NCBI RefSeq assembly: GCF_006715085.1
Contig: NZ_VFMM01000002.1
Coordinates: forward strand, 1,364,001-1,428,000
Source: Kribbella jejuensis
GTDB taxonomy: Bacteria > Actinomycetota > Actinomycetes > Propionibacteriales > Kribbellaceae
Length of the DNA stretch: 64,000 nucleotides
Direction of reading: 5' to 3'
In this document: positions 22,590 through 32,128 of the stretch, one piece after another
How positions within the stretch are numbered: the stretch's first letter is position 1
How the letters are laid out: each line of letters starts with the position of its first letter
Made by a program: the position numbers and the translations under genes
Notes under the pieces: model-generated
Database searches by the model: none
What the model was told of the DNA's origin: nothing
Seen by the model: only the letters and a program-made list of their open reading frames with translations

Positions 22590-23145
22590 CGTGCACGGTC
22601 GGCCGGTAGATCAGCTCCTGCGTGTTGCCGTCGAGGGTGCGCGTTTCGAGCAGTTCGAGGTCGAAGTCGAGCGCTCCGCCGAAGATCGGGTCGGTCCCGG
22701 TTTGCCCAGTAATCACAGGGAAGACGGTCACCTGAATCCGATCGACGAGGCCTGCTGCCAGCAGTGCGCGGTTGAGCGTCAGGCTGCCGTGCGATCGCAG
22801 CGGTACGGCGGACTCTTCCTTGAGTCGGCGTACCACGTCGACCGCTGAACCTGCGGCGACGGTCGCGTCCGGCCAATCGAGCGGTTCCTGCAGCGTGGAC
22901 GAGATGACGGTGGTGGGCAGTTCGCGCATCCGCCGTACCCACGGGTCGAAATCCTCATCGCTGCCGTTCAGCAGCATCGCGTTGACCCGATGGGTGGTGG
23001 CGCCGAGAACCATGCGCTGGTCGGCGCTGTACTGCGCGAGCCGGTGCGCCAGGAACTCCGGCCCCTGCTTGCCCCAGTACCCGCCCCAGTCGCCGCGGTG
23101 CGAGCCGAAGCCGTCCAGGCTGCTGAAGACGTCGAAGGTGTACAT
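22579..23145 (-). CDS. Dihydrofolate reductase-like (RibD C-terminal) protein
   Basis: 188 residues starting MYTFDVFSSLDGFGSHRGDW, with RMVLGATTHRVNAML, TTVISSTLQEPLDWPDATV, PLRSHGSLTLNRALLAAGLV and VFPVITGQTGTDPIF. The order matches RibD_C/DHFR-like reductases. It differs clearly from the paralogue at 18134. The reaction is presumably NADPH-dependent, with unknown substrate. Confidence 0.9.
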   Translation of the reverse strand: MYTFDVFSSLDGFGSHRGDWGGYWGKQGPEFLAHRLAQYSADQRMVLGATTHRVNAMLLNGSDEDFDPWVRRMRELPTTVISSTLQEPLDWPDATVAAGSAVDVVRRLKEESAVPLRSHGSLTLNRALLAAGLVDRIQVTVFPVITGQTGTDPIFGGALDFDLELLETRTLDGNTQELIYRPTVHVTR

Positions 23146-23170
23146 GCTGATCGTCCTTCCGGAGTCGGTT

Positions 23171-23752
23171 CTACCCCTCCGACGAACGCCGGCCGGCCGA
23201 TTCGACAGCGCGGGCGCGGACGTATTTCGAGTAGCGCACCGTGAAGACGGCGGGGACGGCGAACGACGCGATCCGGAGGACGACGATCGGTGTGACGACG
23301 TGCGGCGCGGCCGCGGTGATGACGGCGGCGGCGATGCCTTCGACGGTGAAGCTGATCGCCCAGACCGCCGTGATGACGACGTTGGTACGCCGGAACACCG
23401 GGTTGTCCCAGATCTCCCGCGGGACCATCGTGCGCGCGATGCCGAGCGTGAACGGCTGCCGGATCGCCAGTGAACCCCACGCCGTCAGGGCGAGCCAGGC
23501 CGATGACAGGGCGAGCAGGTTCTCGTGCAGCGGCGCGTCGGGGAGGACGAAGGCGATCAGGCTGACCAGCGCGAAGAACGCGACGGCGCTCACTTCGATC
23601 ACCATCGAGTCGAGCCCCTTGGCGGAGGAGAGCTCCCAGGCGACGAGGGCGACCGCGATGACCAGGCCGATCAGCGCGCACAGCCGCCAGTCCAACGTGG
23701 TGGTGGCGACCGCGTAGATGATCCACGGCGCGAAGCTGCGGAGGTAGTTCAT
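23171..23752 (-). CDS. Multi-pass membrane protein, unknown function
   Basis: 193 residues from ATG 23752, which has an AGGGGAG ribosome site. Five or six hydrophobic helices are visible (for example MVIEVSAVAFFALVSLIAFV and LRIASFAVPAVFTVRY), with a conserved-looking TLGIARTMVPREIWDNPVF loop. It is divergent from a PadR gene and is the likely target of that regulator. I recognise no transporter family signature. Confidence 0.75.
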   Translation of the reverse strand: MNYLRSFAPWIIYAVATTTLDWRLCALIGLVIAVALVAWELSSAKGLDSMVIEVSAVAFFALVSLIAFVLPDAPLHENLLALSSAWLALTAWGSLAIRQPFTLGIARTMVPREIWDNPVFRRTNVVITAVWAISFTVEGIAAAVITAAAPHVVTPIVVLRIASFAVPAVFTVRYSKYVRARAVESAGRRSSEG

Positions 23753-23810
23753 CGGGACTCCCCTGACGTTCCAGTAGTGACAGGTCGAAGGTAGACACTC
23801 AGCTCTAGAC

Positions 23811-23830
23811 ATGTCAACACTGGAATGTCA
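23811..23830. promoter_or_regulatory. Candidate PadR operator
   Basis: Two ATGTCA elements (23811-23816 and 23825-23830) lie 14 bp apart in the divergent gap, and the first overlaps the 8-bp palindrome GACATGTC. Position and repetition suggest the PadR binding site. Confidence 0.35.
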
Positions 23831-23840
23831 TGATCTGAGC

Positions 23841-24350
23841 ATGAGCCTTCGACATGCCGTACTCGGGCTGCTCGTCGAGCATCCTGCCAGTGGGTACGAC
23901 CTGCTGCGCCAGTTCGAGCAGTCCCTGGCGAACGTCTGGCCCGCGACCCAGAGCCAGTTGTACGGCGAACTCGCCAAGCTGGCCGCCGACGAACAGGTCA
24001 CCGTCAGTGCGGAGGGTCCGCGCGGCCGCAAGGAGTACGCGATCACCGACGCCGGCCGCGCGGAGCTGCGCCGGTGGCTGCTCGAGGAGCGACCGAGACG
24101 GCGCCGCGACGATCTGCTGCTGCGGGTGTTCTTCCTCGGCACTGTGACGCCCGAGGAGGCCCGCGGCTTCATGGAGCGCGGCGTCCGGCAGATGGACCAG
24201 CTCGAGGAAGAGCTGCGCGCGGTCGAACAGCACACCGACTGGGGCGACAACGACCTGTCCGTGTACGGCCGGATCGCGCTCGAGTGGGGCCTGCGCTACG
24301 CCGCGATGCACCGCGAATGGGCCCGCTGGGCCGAAAAACAGCTGCGCTAG
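23841..24350 (+). CDS. PadR family transcriptional regulator
   Basis: 169 residues from ATG 23841. The winged helix covers MSLRHAVLGLLVEHPASGYD through LYGELAKLAADEQVTV to the wing RGRKEYAITDAGRAELRRWL, and the C-terminal Vir-type helical domain follows (about 85-165). An in-frame start at 23811 would lie inside the putative operator and is rejected. It is paired divergently with the membrane protein at 23171. Confidence 0.93.
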   Translation: MSLRHAVLGLLVEHPASGYDLLRQFEQSLANVWPATQSQLYGELAKLAADEQVTVSAEGPRGRKEYAITDAGRAELRRWLLEERPRRRRDDLLLRVFFLGTVTPEEARGFMERGVRQMDQLEEELRAVEQHTDWGDNDLSVYGRIALEWGLRYAAMHREWARWAEKQLR

Positions 24351-24391
24351 GGAGGGTCGACCACCCGGGAAAACTGCTCCTGGTTCCGTGC

Positions 24392-25414
24392 TCAGGGTTG
24401 GAGTAGTGCCTTGATCGCGTGGCGCTGGTGCATCGCCTCGTAGGCCTTGGCCGCGTCTTCCAGTGGGAGGGTGAGGTCGAAGACCTTGCCAGGGTCGATC
24501 ACACGGCGGGAGATCAGGTCGATCAGGGTCGGCAGGTACTGCCGGACGGGCGCCGGTCCGCCGTGCAGGTGGACGCCGGAGAAGAAGAGCTCGTCGCCGG
24601 GCAGACTCACCTCGTGGGCGACACCAACGTATCCGACATGACCGCCGGGGCGGGTCGAGCGGATCGCCTGCATCATCGACTCCTGCGTACCGACCGCCTC
24701 GATGACGCTGTGCGCGCCGTAGGAGTCGGTCAGTTCCTTGATCCGGGCAACACCCTCGTCGCCGCGTTCGGTGACGATGTCTGTGGCGCCGTACTCCAAC
24801 GCCAACCGCTGTCGCGGTTCGTGGCGGCTCATCGCGATGATCCGCTCGGCGCCGAGCTGCTTCGCGGCCAGTACGCCGAGCAGCCCGACCGCCCCGTCGC
24901 CGACGACCGCGACCGTCTTGCCCGGTCCGGCCTCCGCGGCGACGGCGGCGAACCAGCCGGTGCCGAGTACGTCCGACGCGGCCAGGAACGACGGGACCAG
25001 GTCGGCGTCCGGCGTACCCGGTACGGCGACCAGCGTGCCGTCGGCGAGCGGTACCCGGGCCAGCTCGGACTGGGTGCCGATGGCACCCATCGGCTCGGCA
25101 TGGACGCACCGCGACTGGTATCCGGCCCGGCAGATCTCGCAGGTGTTGTCGGAGGCAAAGAACGAGCCGATGACGAAGTCGCCAGGCTTCAGGGTGGTCA
25201 CTGCGGACCCGATCTCCTCGACGACCCCGACGTACTCGTGGCCCATCGGCGCCGGCCCGTCGAGCTGGTCCTGTCCGCGGTACGGCCACAGGTCCGAGCC
25301 GCACACACAGGTCGCGCTCAGCCGAATGATCGCATCGGTCGGTTGCTCAATGACCGGATCGCGCCGCTCCTCGACCCGGACGTCGCCGGGTCCGTACATC
25401 ATGACTCCACGCAT
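24392..25414 (-). CDS. Zinc-dependent alcohol dehydrogenase
   Basis: 340 residues from ATG 25414, with an AGAGAGG ribosome site. Catalytic zinc ligands are in CVCGSDLWPYRG and GHEYVGVVEEIG. The structural zinc lobe reads DNTCEICRAGYQSRC, only three of the usual four cysteines. The Rossmann motif is VAVVGDGAVGLLGVL. An MDR-type NAD(P)-dependent oxidoreductase. The divergent XRE/MmyB-like gene may regulate it. Substrate unknown. Confidence 0.92.
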   Translation of the reverse strand: MRGVMMYGPGDVRVEERRDPVIEQPTDAIIRLSATCVCGSDLWPYRGQDQLDGPAPMGHEYVGVVEEIGSAVTTLKPGDFVIGSFFASDNTCEICRAGYQSRCVHAEPMGAIGTQSELARVPLADGTLVAVPGTPDADLVPSFLAASDVLGTGWFAAVAAEAGPGKTVAVVGDGAVGLLGVLAAKQLGAERIIAMSRHEPRQRLALEYGATDIVTERGDEGVARIKELTDSYGAHSVIEAVGTQESMMQAIRSTRPGGHVGYVGVAHEVSLPGDELFFSGVHLHGGPAPVRQYLPTLIDLISRRVIDPGKVFDLTLPLEDAAKAYEAMHQRHAIKALLQP

Positions 25415-25512
25415 GGGAGAGAACCTCTCTGGTTGGTGATCAGTACGACTGTGGTTAGAACCGTGGTGGTGAGGGCCGGTTCGGCGGTTGCGCGCTGGGT
25501 CGTCAGGGTCAT
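25399..25512 (-). CDS. Possible 37-aa leader ORF overlapping the dehydrogenase start
   Basis: ATG 25512 follows a very good GAGAGGAA ribosome site and opens MTLTTQRATAEPALTTTVLT ... CVES, ending 15 bases inside the dehydrogenase gene. The Thr-rich composition and overlap suggest a leader peptide coupled to dehydrogenase translation. No homology is recognised; it may be incidental. Confidence 0.35.
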   Translation of the reverse strand: MTLTTQRATAEPALTTTVLTTVVLITNQRGSLPCVES

Positions 25513-25629
25513 GTGGTTCCTCTCTTGCGCTTCCATGCAAGCGCCGGGAGGAACGGTGGAGAAGACCCGCTCGAGAGGTGTACCAGCAGTACATCCTTCG
25601 GCGGGTCGGGCGCCGGTACTGTCGATGTC

Positions 25630-26499
25630 GTGGACAACAAGGCTGAGGTGCGGGAGTTCCTGACCTCCAGACGGGCGAAGCTGACGCCGTCGGAGGTCGG
25701 GCTGCCGAACGTGGGCCGGCGGCGGGTGCCCGGGCTGCGGCGGAACGAGGTCGCGATGCTCGCCGGAGTCAGCATCGAGTACTACGCCAAGCTCGAACGT
25801 GGAGCGATCGCCGGGGCCTCGTCCGCGGTCCTCGAGGCGATCGCCCAGGCGCTGCGGCTCGACGACACCGAACGCGCGCACCTGCTCGACCTGGCGCGAG
25901 CCGCCGACGGCATCCCGACCTCGGGGCGGGCCCGGCGCCGCCCGACCACGCAGACGATGTCGCGTCCCAGTCTGCAGTGGGCGCTGGAGGCGATCACGGA
26001 CGGCGTCGCGTTCGTCCGCAACCCGGCGCAGGATCTGCTCGCGACGAACGCGCTCGGGCGGGTGTTCTACTCGCCGGTGATCGGGGCGGGCGGCCGGACG
26101 CCGAACCTGGCCCGGTTCCAGTTCCTCGATCCGGCGTCGCGGGACTTCTACCCGGACTGGGACCTGTTCGCGCACATGTGTGTGGCGATCATGCGCGCCG
26201 AGGCCGGGCGCGATCCGCACGACCGTGCGTTGCAGGACCTGGTCGGTGAACTGTCGACCCAGAGCGAGACGTTCCGCCGGCTGTGGGGATCCCACGACGT
26301 CCGTACCCACGGCACCGGTACGAAGCGGTTCTGCCACCCAGAGGTCGGGGAGCTCACGTTGGCGTACGAAGGACTCGCGGTCACCGCCGAGCCCGGCCTG
26401 ATGCTGATGCTCTACACAGCCGAACCCGGCTCGACCTCCGCCGAAAAGCTCCGCCTGCTCGCCTCGCTGGCCGCGGAGGTCACGCCCGCGTCAGGGTGA
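25630..26499 (+). CDS. XRE regulator with MmyB-like ligand-binding domain
   Basis: 289 residues from GTG 25630. The HTH covers VREFLTSRRAKLTPSEVGLP ... RRRVPGLRRNEVAMLAGVSI EYYAKLERG, followed by the MmyB-like domain (about 105-285) with ALEAITDGVAFVRNPAQDLL, NALGRVFYSP and FCHPEVGELTLAYEGLAV. Such regulators often control a divergent dehydrogenase or reductase and bind an unknown lipid- or fatty-acid-like ligand. Its target here is probably the alcohol dehydrogenase. It overlaps the convergent DUF4097 gene by 20 bp. Confidence 0.92.
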   Translation: MDNKAEVREFLTSRRAKLTPSEVGLPNVGRRRVPGLRRNEVAMLAGVSIEYYAKLERGAIAGASSAVLEAIAQALRLDDTERAHLLDLARAADGIPTSGRARRRPTTQTMSRPSLQWALEAITDGVAFVRNPAQDLLATNALGRVFYSPVIGAGGRTPNLARFQFLDPASRDFYPDWDLFAHMCVAIMRAEAGRDPHDRALQDLVGELSTQSETFRRLWGSHDVRTHGTGTKRFCHPEVGELTLAYEGLAVTAEPGLMLMLYTAEPGSTSAEKLRLLASLAAEVTPASG

Positions 26500-27154
26500 T
26501 GTTGCCGCCGTGGGTGCGGGCTCGGACTGTGACGGTGCGGGACGCGGCTTCATTGATGTCCAGGTGGTTGAAGACGCGGCCGACCGAGCTGCGGGCGTCC
26601 AACGCGGCCGCCGTACCAACCGGGACCGTGACCGCGACCTCACCGGTCGCGGTGTAGAGGTCGACCGGGCCGCCGCCGAACGCGCCGACCCGGATGTGGC
26701 CGCTCGCCGTGCGGACGTGGAGCTCGGCGTCTGCCCGATCGACGGTGATGTTGCCGGTGGCCGACTTGGCGCGGACGTTGCCGGTGGCCGCGGCGACGTG
26801 GATGTCACCGTTCGCGGTCTTCAGCTCGCAGGCGCCGACGCGACCCTCGACAACGTAGTCGCCCTTCGCGGTGTAGCCCTGCAGCTCGGAACCCGTCGGT
26901 AGCTCGATCACGACCTCGACAGCGCCGTACCGCTTGCTGAAGATCGACCGCAGCTTCGGGTGCCTGACCTGCAGTTTCCCGTCGGCGTACGCGACCACGA
27001 CCTGCTCGGCGGCCTGCACGTCGAGGTCCCACGACGGATCGGCCGGGCGGACCTCGACGGCGGTGTCGGTACGGTCGCTCGCCCGAACGGTGATGTCGCC
27101 GAAGATGATGTCGACCGCCGCGGAGATCGGTACCGGAGTGCTGAACGTGGACAT
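26480..27154 (-). CDS. DUF4097 family beta-strand repeat protein
   Basis: 224 residues made of short beta-strand repeats such as GDYVVEGRVGACELKTANGD, IHVAAATGNVRAKSATGNI, HVRTASGHIRVGAFGG, ending ARTHGGNITLTRA. This is the DUF4097 (adhesin-like) right-handed repeat. There is no signal peptide, so it is probably cytoplasmic. It lies divergently upstream of the DrrAB-type ABC genes. Function unknown. Confidence 0.9.
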   Translation of the reverse strand: MSTFSTPVPISAAVDIIFGDITVRASDRTDTAVEVRPADPSWDLDVQAAEQVVVAYADGKLQVRHPKLRSIFSKRYGAVEVVIELPTGSELQGYTAKGDYVVEGRVGACELKTANGDIHVAAATGNVRAKSATGNITVDRADAELHVRTASGHIRVGAFGGGPVDLYTATGEVAVTVPVGTAAALDARSSVGRVFNHLDINEAASRTVTVRARTHGGNITLTRA

Positions 27155-27280
27155 CTGACTCTCCTCTTCTCAGGTGTCTGCAACTGTCGCCGAGCCCGCT
27201 GACAGGCCGCTGCGCCGAGCACTGACACGGTGTAGGCGGCGTGTCAGGTGCGTGTCAGGGGTGCTGCCGACAGTGGAGCC

Positions 27281-28219
27281 ATGACAACTTCGGCGATCGC
27301 GGTCACAGGACTGCGCAAGGCATTCGGCGACAAGACCGTGCTCGACGGCATCGACCTCGACGTTCCCGCGGGCACCGTCTTCTCGCTGCTCGGCCCGAAC
27401 GGGGCCGGCAAGACGACAACGGTCAACGTGCTCACCACGCTGACGAAGGCCGACGGCGGTACGGTCCGGGTGGCCGGCCACGACGTCGCGTCCGAGGCGA
27501 AGGCGGTCCGGTCCGCGATCGGCGTCACCGGCCAGTTCGCGGCGGTCGACGAGCTGCTCACCGGCCGCGAGAACCTGCAGCTGATGGTGGACCTGACCCG
27601 GGCGAAGGCCGACCAGCGAGTTGTCGGCAACCTGCTCGAACGGTTCGACCTGGTCGAGTCGGCCGACAAGGCCGCCGCGACGTACTCCGGCGGTATGCGC
27701 CGCAAGCTCGACCTGGCGATGACGCTGGTCGGCGACCCGCAGATCATCTTCCTCGACGAGCCGACGACGGGTCTCGACCCGCGCAGCCGGAGGACCATGT
27801 GGACGATCATCCGCGAACTGCTGGCCGACGGCGTGACGATCTTCCTCACCACGCAGTACCTTGACGAGGCCGACCAGCTGGCCGACCGGATCGCGGTACT
27901 CGACAAGGGCCGATTGGTTGCCCAGGGCACCCCGGAGGAGCTCAAGCGGCAGCTGCCCGGCACCCACGTCCGGTTCCGGTTCGGCTCGGTCGAGGAGCTC
28001 GGCACCGCGGCCCGGATCTTCCCCGACGCGACCCGCGACGACGACGCGCTCGCGCTGCGGGTTCCCAGCGACGGCGGTACCCAGTCCGTCCGCAAGCTGC
28101 TCGACCGGCTCGACGAGTACTCGCTGAACGCCGACGAGTTCTCCGTCAACACCCCTGACCTGGACGACGTATTCCTGGCCCTGACCGGCCACGACACCGC
28201 GGAGGTAGTCGCGAAATGA
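27281..28219 (+). CDS. ABC transporter ATP-binding protein (DrrA-type)
   Basis: 312 residues from ATG 27281. Walker A is GPNGAGKT (38-45), the signature is YSGGMRRKLDLA, and Walker B is IIFLDEPTTGLD, followed by the DrrA-type C-terminal extension that ends VNTPDLDDVFLALTGHDTAE. With the coupled permease (4-bp ATGA overlap) it forms a two-gene exporter of the daunorubicin-resistance type, exporting hydrophobic drugs or lipids with ATP. The adjacent AfsR-like regulator and DUF4097 gene are probable functional neighbours. Confidence 0.94.
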   Translation: MTTSAIAVTGLRKAFGDKTVLDGIDLDVPAGTVFSLLGPNGAGKTTTVNVLTTLTKADGGTVRVAGHDVASEAKAVRSAIGVTGQFAAVDELLTGRENLQLMVDLTRAKADQRVVGNLLERFDLVESADKAAATYSGGMRRKLDLAMTLVGDPQIIFLDEPTTGLDPRSRRTMWTIIRELLADGVTIFLTTQYLDEADQLADRIAVLDKGRLVAQGTPEELKRQLPGTHVRFRFGSVEELGTAARIFPDATRDDDALALRVPSDGGTQSVRKLLDRLDEYSLNADEFSVNTPDLDDVFLALTGHDTAEVVAK

Positions 28220-28959
28220 AGAACCCCTCGATGGTGATGCTGCGCCGCAACCTCAAGCACATCGCCCGCAACCCGACCTCGGTGTTCAACGCCGTACTCA
28301 TGCCGGTCGTGGTGATGCTGATGTTCGTCTACATGCTCGGTGACGCCTTCAGCGTCGGCGTACCGTACGTCGACTACGCAACGCCCGGCATGCTCCTGCT
28401 CGCGGTCTGCTACGGGCTCGGCGCTGTCGCGACCGCGGTGAACTCCGACATGACCAAGGGCATCATCAACCGCTTCAAGGTGATGGACGTGCCGCGTGGC
28501 GCGGTCCTCACCGGGCACGTGATCGCCAGCGTACTGACCAACTTGATCGCGATCGCCGCGATCATCGGGGTCGCGTTCGCGCTCGGCTTCAACCCGTCGG
28601 CCAGCTTCGCGCAGTGGCTCGGCGTGATCGGTCTCGTCGTACTGCTCGGCATCGCGACCGCGTGGCTGACCGTCGCGCTCGGTCTGTTCGCGAAGAGCCC
28701 GGAGACCGCGGGGCTCGCCTCGGTACCGCTCGTGATGCTGCCGTTCTTCAGCAGCGCGATCGTGCCGGCCGACAAGATGGGGCCGGGCGTGAAGCAGTTC
28801 GCGCAGTACCAGCCGTTCACGCCGATCATCGAGTCGCTGCGCGGCCTGCTGAACGGCGCCCCGCACACCGGCGACCTGATCGCGGCGTTCGCCTGGTGCC
28901 TCGGGATCGCGGTCGTCGGGTACGTCTGGTCGACCTCGACGTTCACGAAGCGAGCGTGA
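28216..28959 (+). CDS. ABC transporter permease (DrrB-type, ABC-2)
   Basis: 247 residues with about six membrane helices and the ABC-2 pattern. NPTSVFNAVLMPVVVMLMFV is near the N-terminus and NRFKVMDVPRGAVLTGHVIA is the cytoplasmic coupling region. PLVMLPFFSSAIVPADKM and the FAQYQPFTPIIESLRGLLNG motif follow. It pairs with the upstream ATPase. Its last 17 bases overlap the convergent AfsR-like gene. Confidence 0.93.
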   Translation: MKNPSMVMLRRNLKHIARNPTSVFNAVLMPVVVMLMFVYMLGDAFSVGVPYVDYATPGMLLLAVCYGLGAVATAVNSDMTKGIINRFKVMDVPRGAVLTGHVIASVLTNLIAIAAIIGVAFALGFNPSASFAQWLGVIGLVVLLGIATAWLTVALGLFAKSPETAGLASVPLVMLPFFSSAIVPADKMGPGVKQFAQYQPFTPIIESLRGLLNGAPHTGDLIAAFAWCLGIAVVGYVWSTSTFTKRA

Positions 28960-31900
28960 CCTCGACCAGCTCCCGCCAGCTGGCCTGCCGGCCCTCTTCC
29001 GTCGCCTCGGTGAACTTCGTGTCACCGAGGCGGCGGCGCGTTTCCTGCTCGCCGCGCGCCACGTCAGGGTTCGAACGATCGGGCAGCCCTCGTACGGCGG
29101 CACTCGCGGCCAGCAGTCGCGCGGCCTGCTCGTCCTGGTCGGTCCGCAGTGCGAGGTCAGCGATCCCGACGAGCATCTGCGCGATCCCCGGCACGTGCCC
29201 GCCCTCGGCCGCCGCCTGGAAGGAGGCGCTCCGGTGTTGCCAGGCCTCGTCCAGATCCGTCGTCAGATAACCGAGCTGGTCCTCGATCATCGCCCGCAGG
29301 TTGGGGCTTTCCGCCTCGCGACCGAGCATGGTCGTCGCCCGGCCGAGCTGCCGGCGCGCCTCCTCGGTATCACCTTCCCAGCGCGCGAGCTCCGCCTTGG
29401 ACAGCGCCAACTCGACCAGCGCCTCCGGCCAGGCGACCCGTTCGGCCTTCTGCTGCGCCTCGTCCATCGCGGCCGCACTCGCCTTCCGGTCGTCGGCCAG
29501 CCAGTACAACTGCGCCTGCCGCGAACGCATCCGTACGACGTCCTCGGTCGCACCGACTTCCGCGGCGACCGCGATCGCCTGCTCGTAGTACTCGCCGGCC
29601 TCGGCGAACTGCCCGCGGACGGCGAGCCGGTCCGCGAGCTCGGTCAGCGCGAACGACGTACCCCACCGTTCGCCGAGCGCGCGGAACTCTGCCAGCGCGG
29701 TCTCCAGCGCGAGGTCCGCGTCGCGATCGCCGTCGCCGAGCATGATCCGCATCTTCCCGGTCTGCAGCCGCGCCAACGCCCGTACCCACGGATCGTCCTC
29801 GCTCAGCAGCTCCTCGAACGCGCTGACGAACGAGTCGGGCCCGTCCAGTAGGCGTACCAGGGCCTGCGACATCGTCACGGCCGGGTGCGGGTTGTCGATC
29901 CGGCGACTGATCTCCGCCGACTTCCGGATCCATTCTTCCGCGTTGTACTGGTCGCGACCGCGACCGGACGACATGATCCCGGTGACGAACGCGTACACCA
30001 CGGCCCGGATCTCGTCCGGTACGTCGCCCGGTAGCACCGGCGCCGCGAGCAGGAACTCGTTGCCCTCGACCTTGTGCCCGGCGAACCACCAGTACCAGCC
30101 GGCTGCCGCGGCCAGCCGCATCGCGCCGGGCGCGTCCCCGGCCGCGATCGCGGCCCGCATCGCCGCGGCGATGTTGTCGTGCTCCGGTTCGAGGATCGCG
30201 AGCCACTCGAGCTGCTCGGCGCGGCGCAGGTGCGGGTCCGCGGTCTCCACCAGCTCGGTGAAGTAGGCGAGATGCGTACGGCGGGTCGCGTCGGTCTCGC
30301 CCGCCTCCTCGAGCCGCTGCTGGGCGTACTCCTTGATCGTGCCGAGCAGCCGGTACCGCTGGTCGTCCTTCGTCACCACCAGCGACTTCTCGGTCAGAGC
30401 TGTGAGCAGGTCCAGGACCTCCCACGACTCGACGTCACCGCTCGCGCAGACGTGCTCGGCCGATTCCAGGCCGGCGCCGCCCGCGAAGACGGACAGCCGG
30501 CGCAGTACGGCTCGCTCGGCATCGGAGAGCAGCTCCCAGCTCCAGTCGACCACCGCGCGGAGCGTGCGGTGCCGGGGGAGCGCCGTACGGCTGCCGCCGG
30601 TCAGCAGGCGGAAGCGGTCGTCGAGACGGTTGGCGAGCTGTTCGAGCGACATCGTGCGCAGGCGGGCCGCGGCGAGTTCGATCGCCAACGGCATCCCGTC
30701 GAGCGCGCGGCAGATCCGGGCCATCGTCGCGGGATCGGGGGCGAGGTCCGCGCGGACGGCGCTCGCCCGGTCCTGGAGCAGTCGTACCGCCGGGGATTCG
30801 CCGATCTCGGCCGGGTCGGCCGTTTCCGTTGGCAGCACCAACGGTGCGACGGGCCAGAGCGCTTCGCCGGTGATGCCGAGCGGTTCGCGACTCGTGGCGA
30901 GGATCCGCAGCCGCGGGCATTCGCCCAGTACGCGGTGCGCGAAACGGGCGGCCGATTCGATCACGTGCTCGCAGTTGTCGAGGATCAGCAGCATCGTCCG
31001 CTCGCGGACGGCGGCGATCACGCGGTCCGTCGGATCCGTCTCCGGTACGTCGCCGAGCAGCGCGTCCCGCAGCGCGAGCGCGCTGAGCGTCGCCTGCGCC
31101 ACGTCCCCTTCGGCGCCGATCGCGGCCAGTTCGACCATCCATGCGCCGTCGGGCAGGTCGCGGAGCATGGTGCGGGCCGTCTCGGACGCCAGCCGCGTCT
31201 TGCCGGATCCGCCCGGTCCGATCAGCGTCGTCAGGCGGTGATCGCCGATCATGGCGCGGACGGTGCTGACGTCCGCATCCTTGCCGACGTACGTCGTGAG
31301 CTCCTCGCGCAGGTTGGTGCTGCGCTTCTCGTCCCGCCGTACCAGCTCGCCTCTCAACAGGGCGACGTGCAGGGCGGACAGCTCGGGCGACGGGTCGACG
31401 CCGAGCTCGTCGGCGAGGGTTTCGCGGGTGCGCTCGTACACGCGGAGCGCCTCGGTGTCGCGGCCGGAGGCGACCAGCGCACGCATCAGCGCGGCGACGA
31501 GCCGTTCGCGGACGGGGTGCGCGGCGACCAGATCGGTCAGCTCGGAGACGAGTTCGGCGCCGTTGCCGAGCGTGATCTCGGCGTCGTACCGATCCTCCAT
31601 CGCGGCCAGCCGGAGCCCGTCGAGGCGCGTGACGGCCGCGTCGAACGCGCCGCTCTCGGTGAGCCCGATGTCCTGCATCGCCGGCCCGCGCCACAACCCG
31701 AGCGCCTCGCGGAGCTTCTGGATGTCCTGGTCGGTGCGTGCCTGGGTCAGCAGACGCTCGAACCGTACGGCGTCCACGTCGTCGGGGTCGATCTGCAGCC
31801 GGTAGCCGTCCGGGTGCCCCTCGACCGGCAACACCTTCCGCAGCCGGGAAACAAGCCGCTGCAACGCATTGGCCGCATCGGCCGGCGGCTGCTCCCCCCA

Positions 31901-32050
31901 GATCCAGTCCACGAGCGTCCCCTTCGGAACCACCCGCCCAGCCTCCAACGCCAAAGCCACCAACAACCCCCGCAACCGGGCCCCCGGCACGTCGACGGCG
32001 CTCCCGCCATCCACCCGCACCTCAAACGAACCCAGCATCCCAATCCACAC
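28943..32050 (-). CDS. AfsR/SARP-like regulator: winged helix, BTAD, NB-ARC and TPR
   Basis: 1035 residues from GTG 32050, chosen because WIGMLGSFEV then aligns with the usual start of SARP proteins. Domains: OmpR-type winged helix (about 1-95), bacterial transcriptional activation domain (95-235), STAND ATPase with P-loop GPGGSGKT (278-285) and Walker B LLILDNCEHV, the LAATSREPLG-like and GMPLAIELAAARLR motifs, then tetratricopeptide-like helices (about 600-1035). Such regulators activate secondary metabolism or transport genes after ATP-dependent oligomerisation. The neighbouring DrrAB genes are the obvious candidate target, though no biosynthetic cluster is visible here. Confidence 0.92.
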   Translation of the reverse strand: MWIGMLGSFEVRVDGGSAVDVPGARLRGLLVALALEAGRVVPKGTLVDWIWGEQPPADAANALQRLVSRLRKVLPVEGHPDGYRLQIDPDDVDAVRFERLLTQARTDQDIQKLREALGLWRGPAMQDIGLTESGAFDAAVTRLDGLRLAAMEDRYDAEITLGNGAELVSELTDLVAAHPVRERLVAALMRALVASGRDTEALRVYERTRETLADELGVDPSPELSALHVALLRGELVRRDEKRSTNLREELTTYVGKDADVSTVRAMIGDHRLTTLIGPGGSGKTRLASETARTMLRDLPDGAWMVELAAIGAEGDVAQATLSALALRDALLGDVPETDPTDRVIAAVRERTMLLILDNCEHVIESAARFAHRVLGECPRLRILATSREPLGITGEALWPVAPLVLPTETADPAEIGESPAVRLLQDRASAVRADLAPDPATMARICRALDGMPLAIELAAARLRTMSLEQLANRLDDRFRLLTGGSRTALPRHRTLRAVVDWSWELLSDAERAVLRRLSVFAGGAGLESAEHVCASGDVESWEVLDLLTALTEKSLVVTKDDQRYRLLGTIKEYAQQRLEEAGETDATRRTHLAYFTELVETADPHLRRAEQLEWLAILEPEHDNIAAAMRAAIAAGDAPGAMRLAAAAGWYWWFAGHKVEGNEFLLAAPVLPGDVPDEIRAVVYAFVTGIMSSGRGRDQYNAEEWIRKSAEISRRIDNPHPAVTMSQALVRLLDGPDSFVSAFEELLSEDDPWVRALARLQTGKMRIMLGDGDRDADLALETALAEFRALGERWGTSFALTELADRLAVRGQFAEAGEYYEQAIAVAAEVGATEDVVRMRSRQAQLYWLADDRKASAAAMDEAQQKAERVAWPEALVELALSKAELARWEGDTEEARRQLGRATTMLGREAESPNLRAMIEDQLGYLTTDLDEAWQHRSASFQAAAEGGHVPGIAQMLVGIADLALRTDQDEQAARLLAASAAVRGLPDRSNPDVARGEQETRRRLGDTKFTEATEEGRQASWRELVEVTLAS

Positions 32051-32128
32051 CCGCCAGATTTTGCCACGCCCGCAGAGCACCACTCGCCCACGCGGAAAAC
32101 AGCCGACCGGGGCTCGGCCGGGGAACTG

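Noticed and set aside
27281..32050. A secondary-metabolite gene cluster around DrrAB and the AfsR-like regulator
   Set aside because: No synthase, NRPS/PKS, cyclase or precursor gene is present on either side; only exporter and regulator genes are seen.
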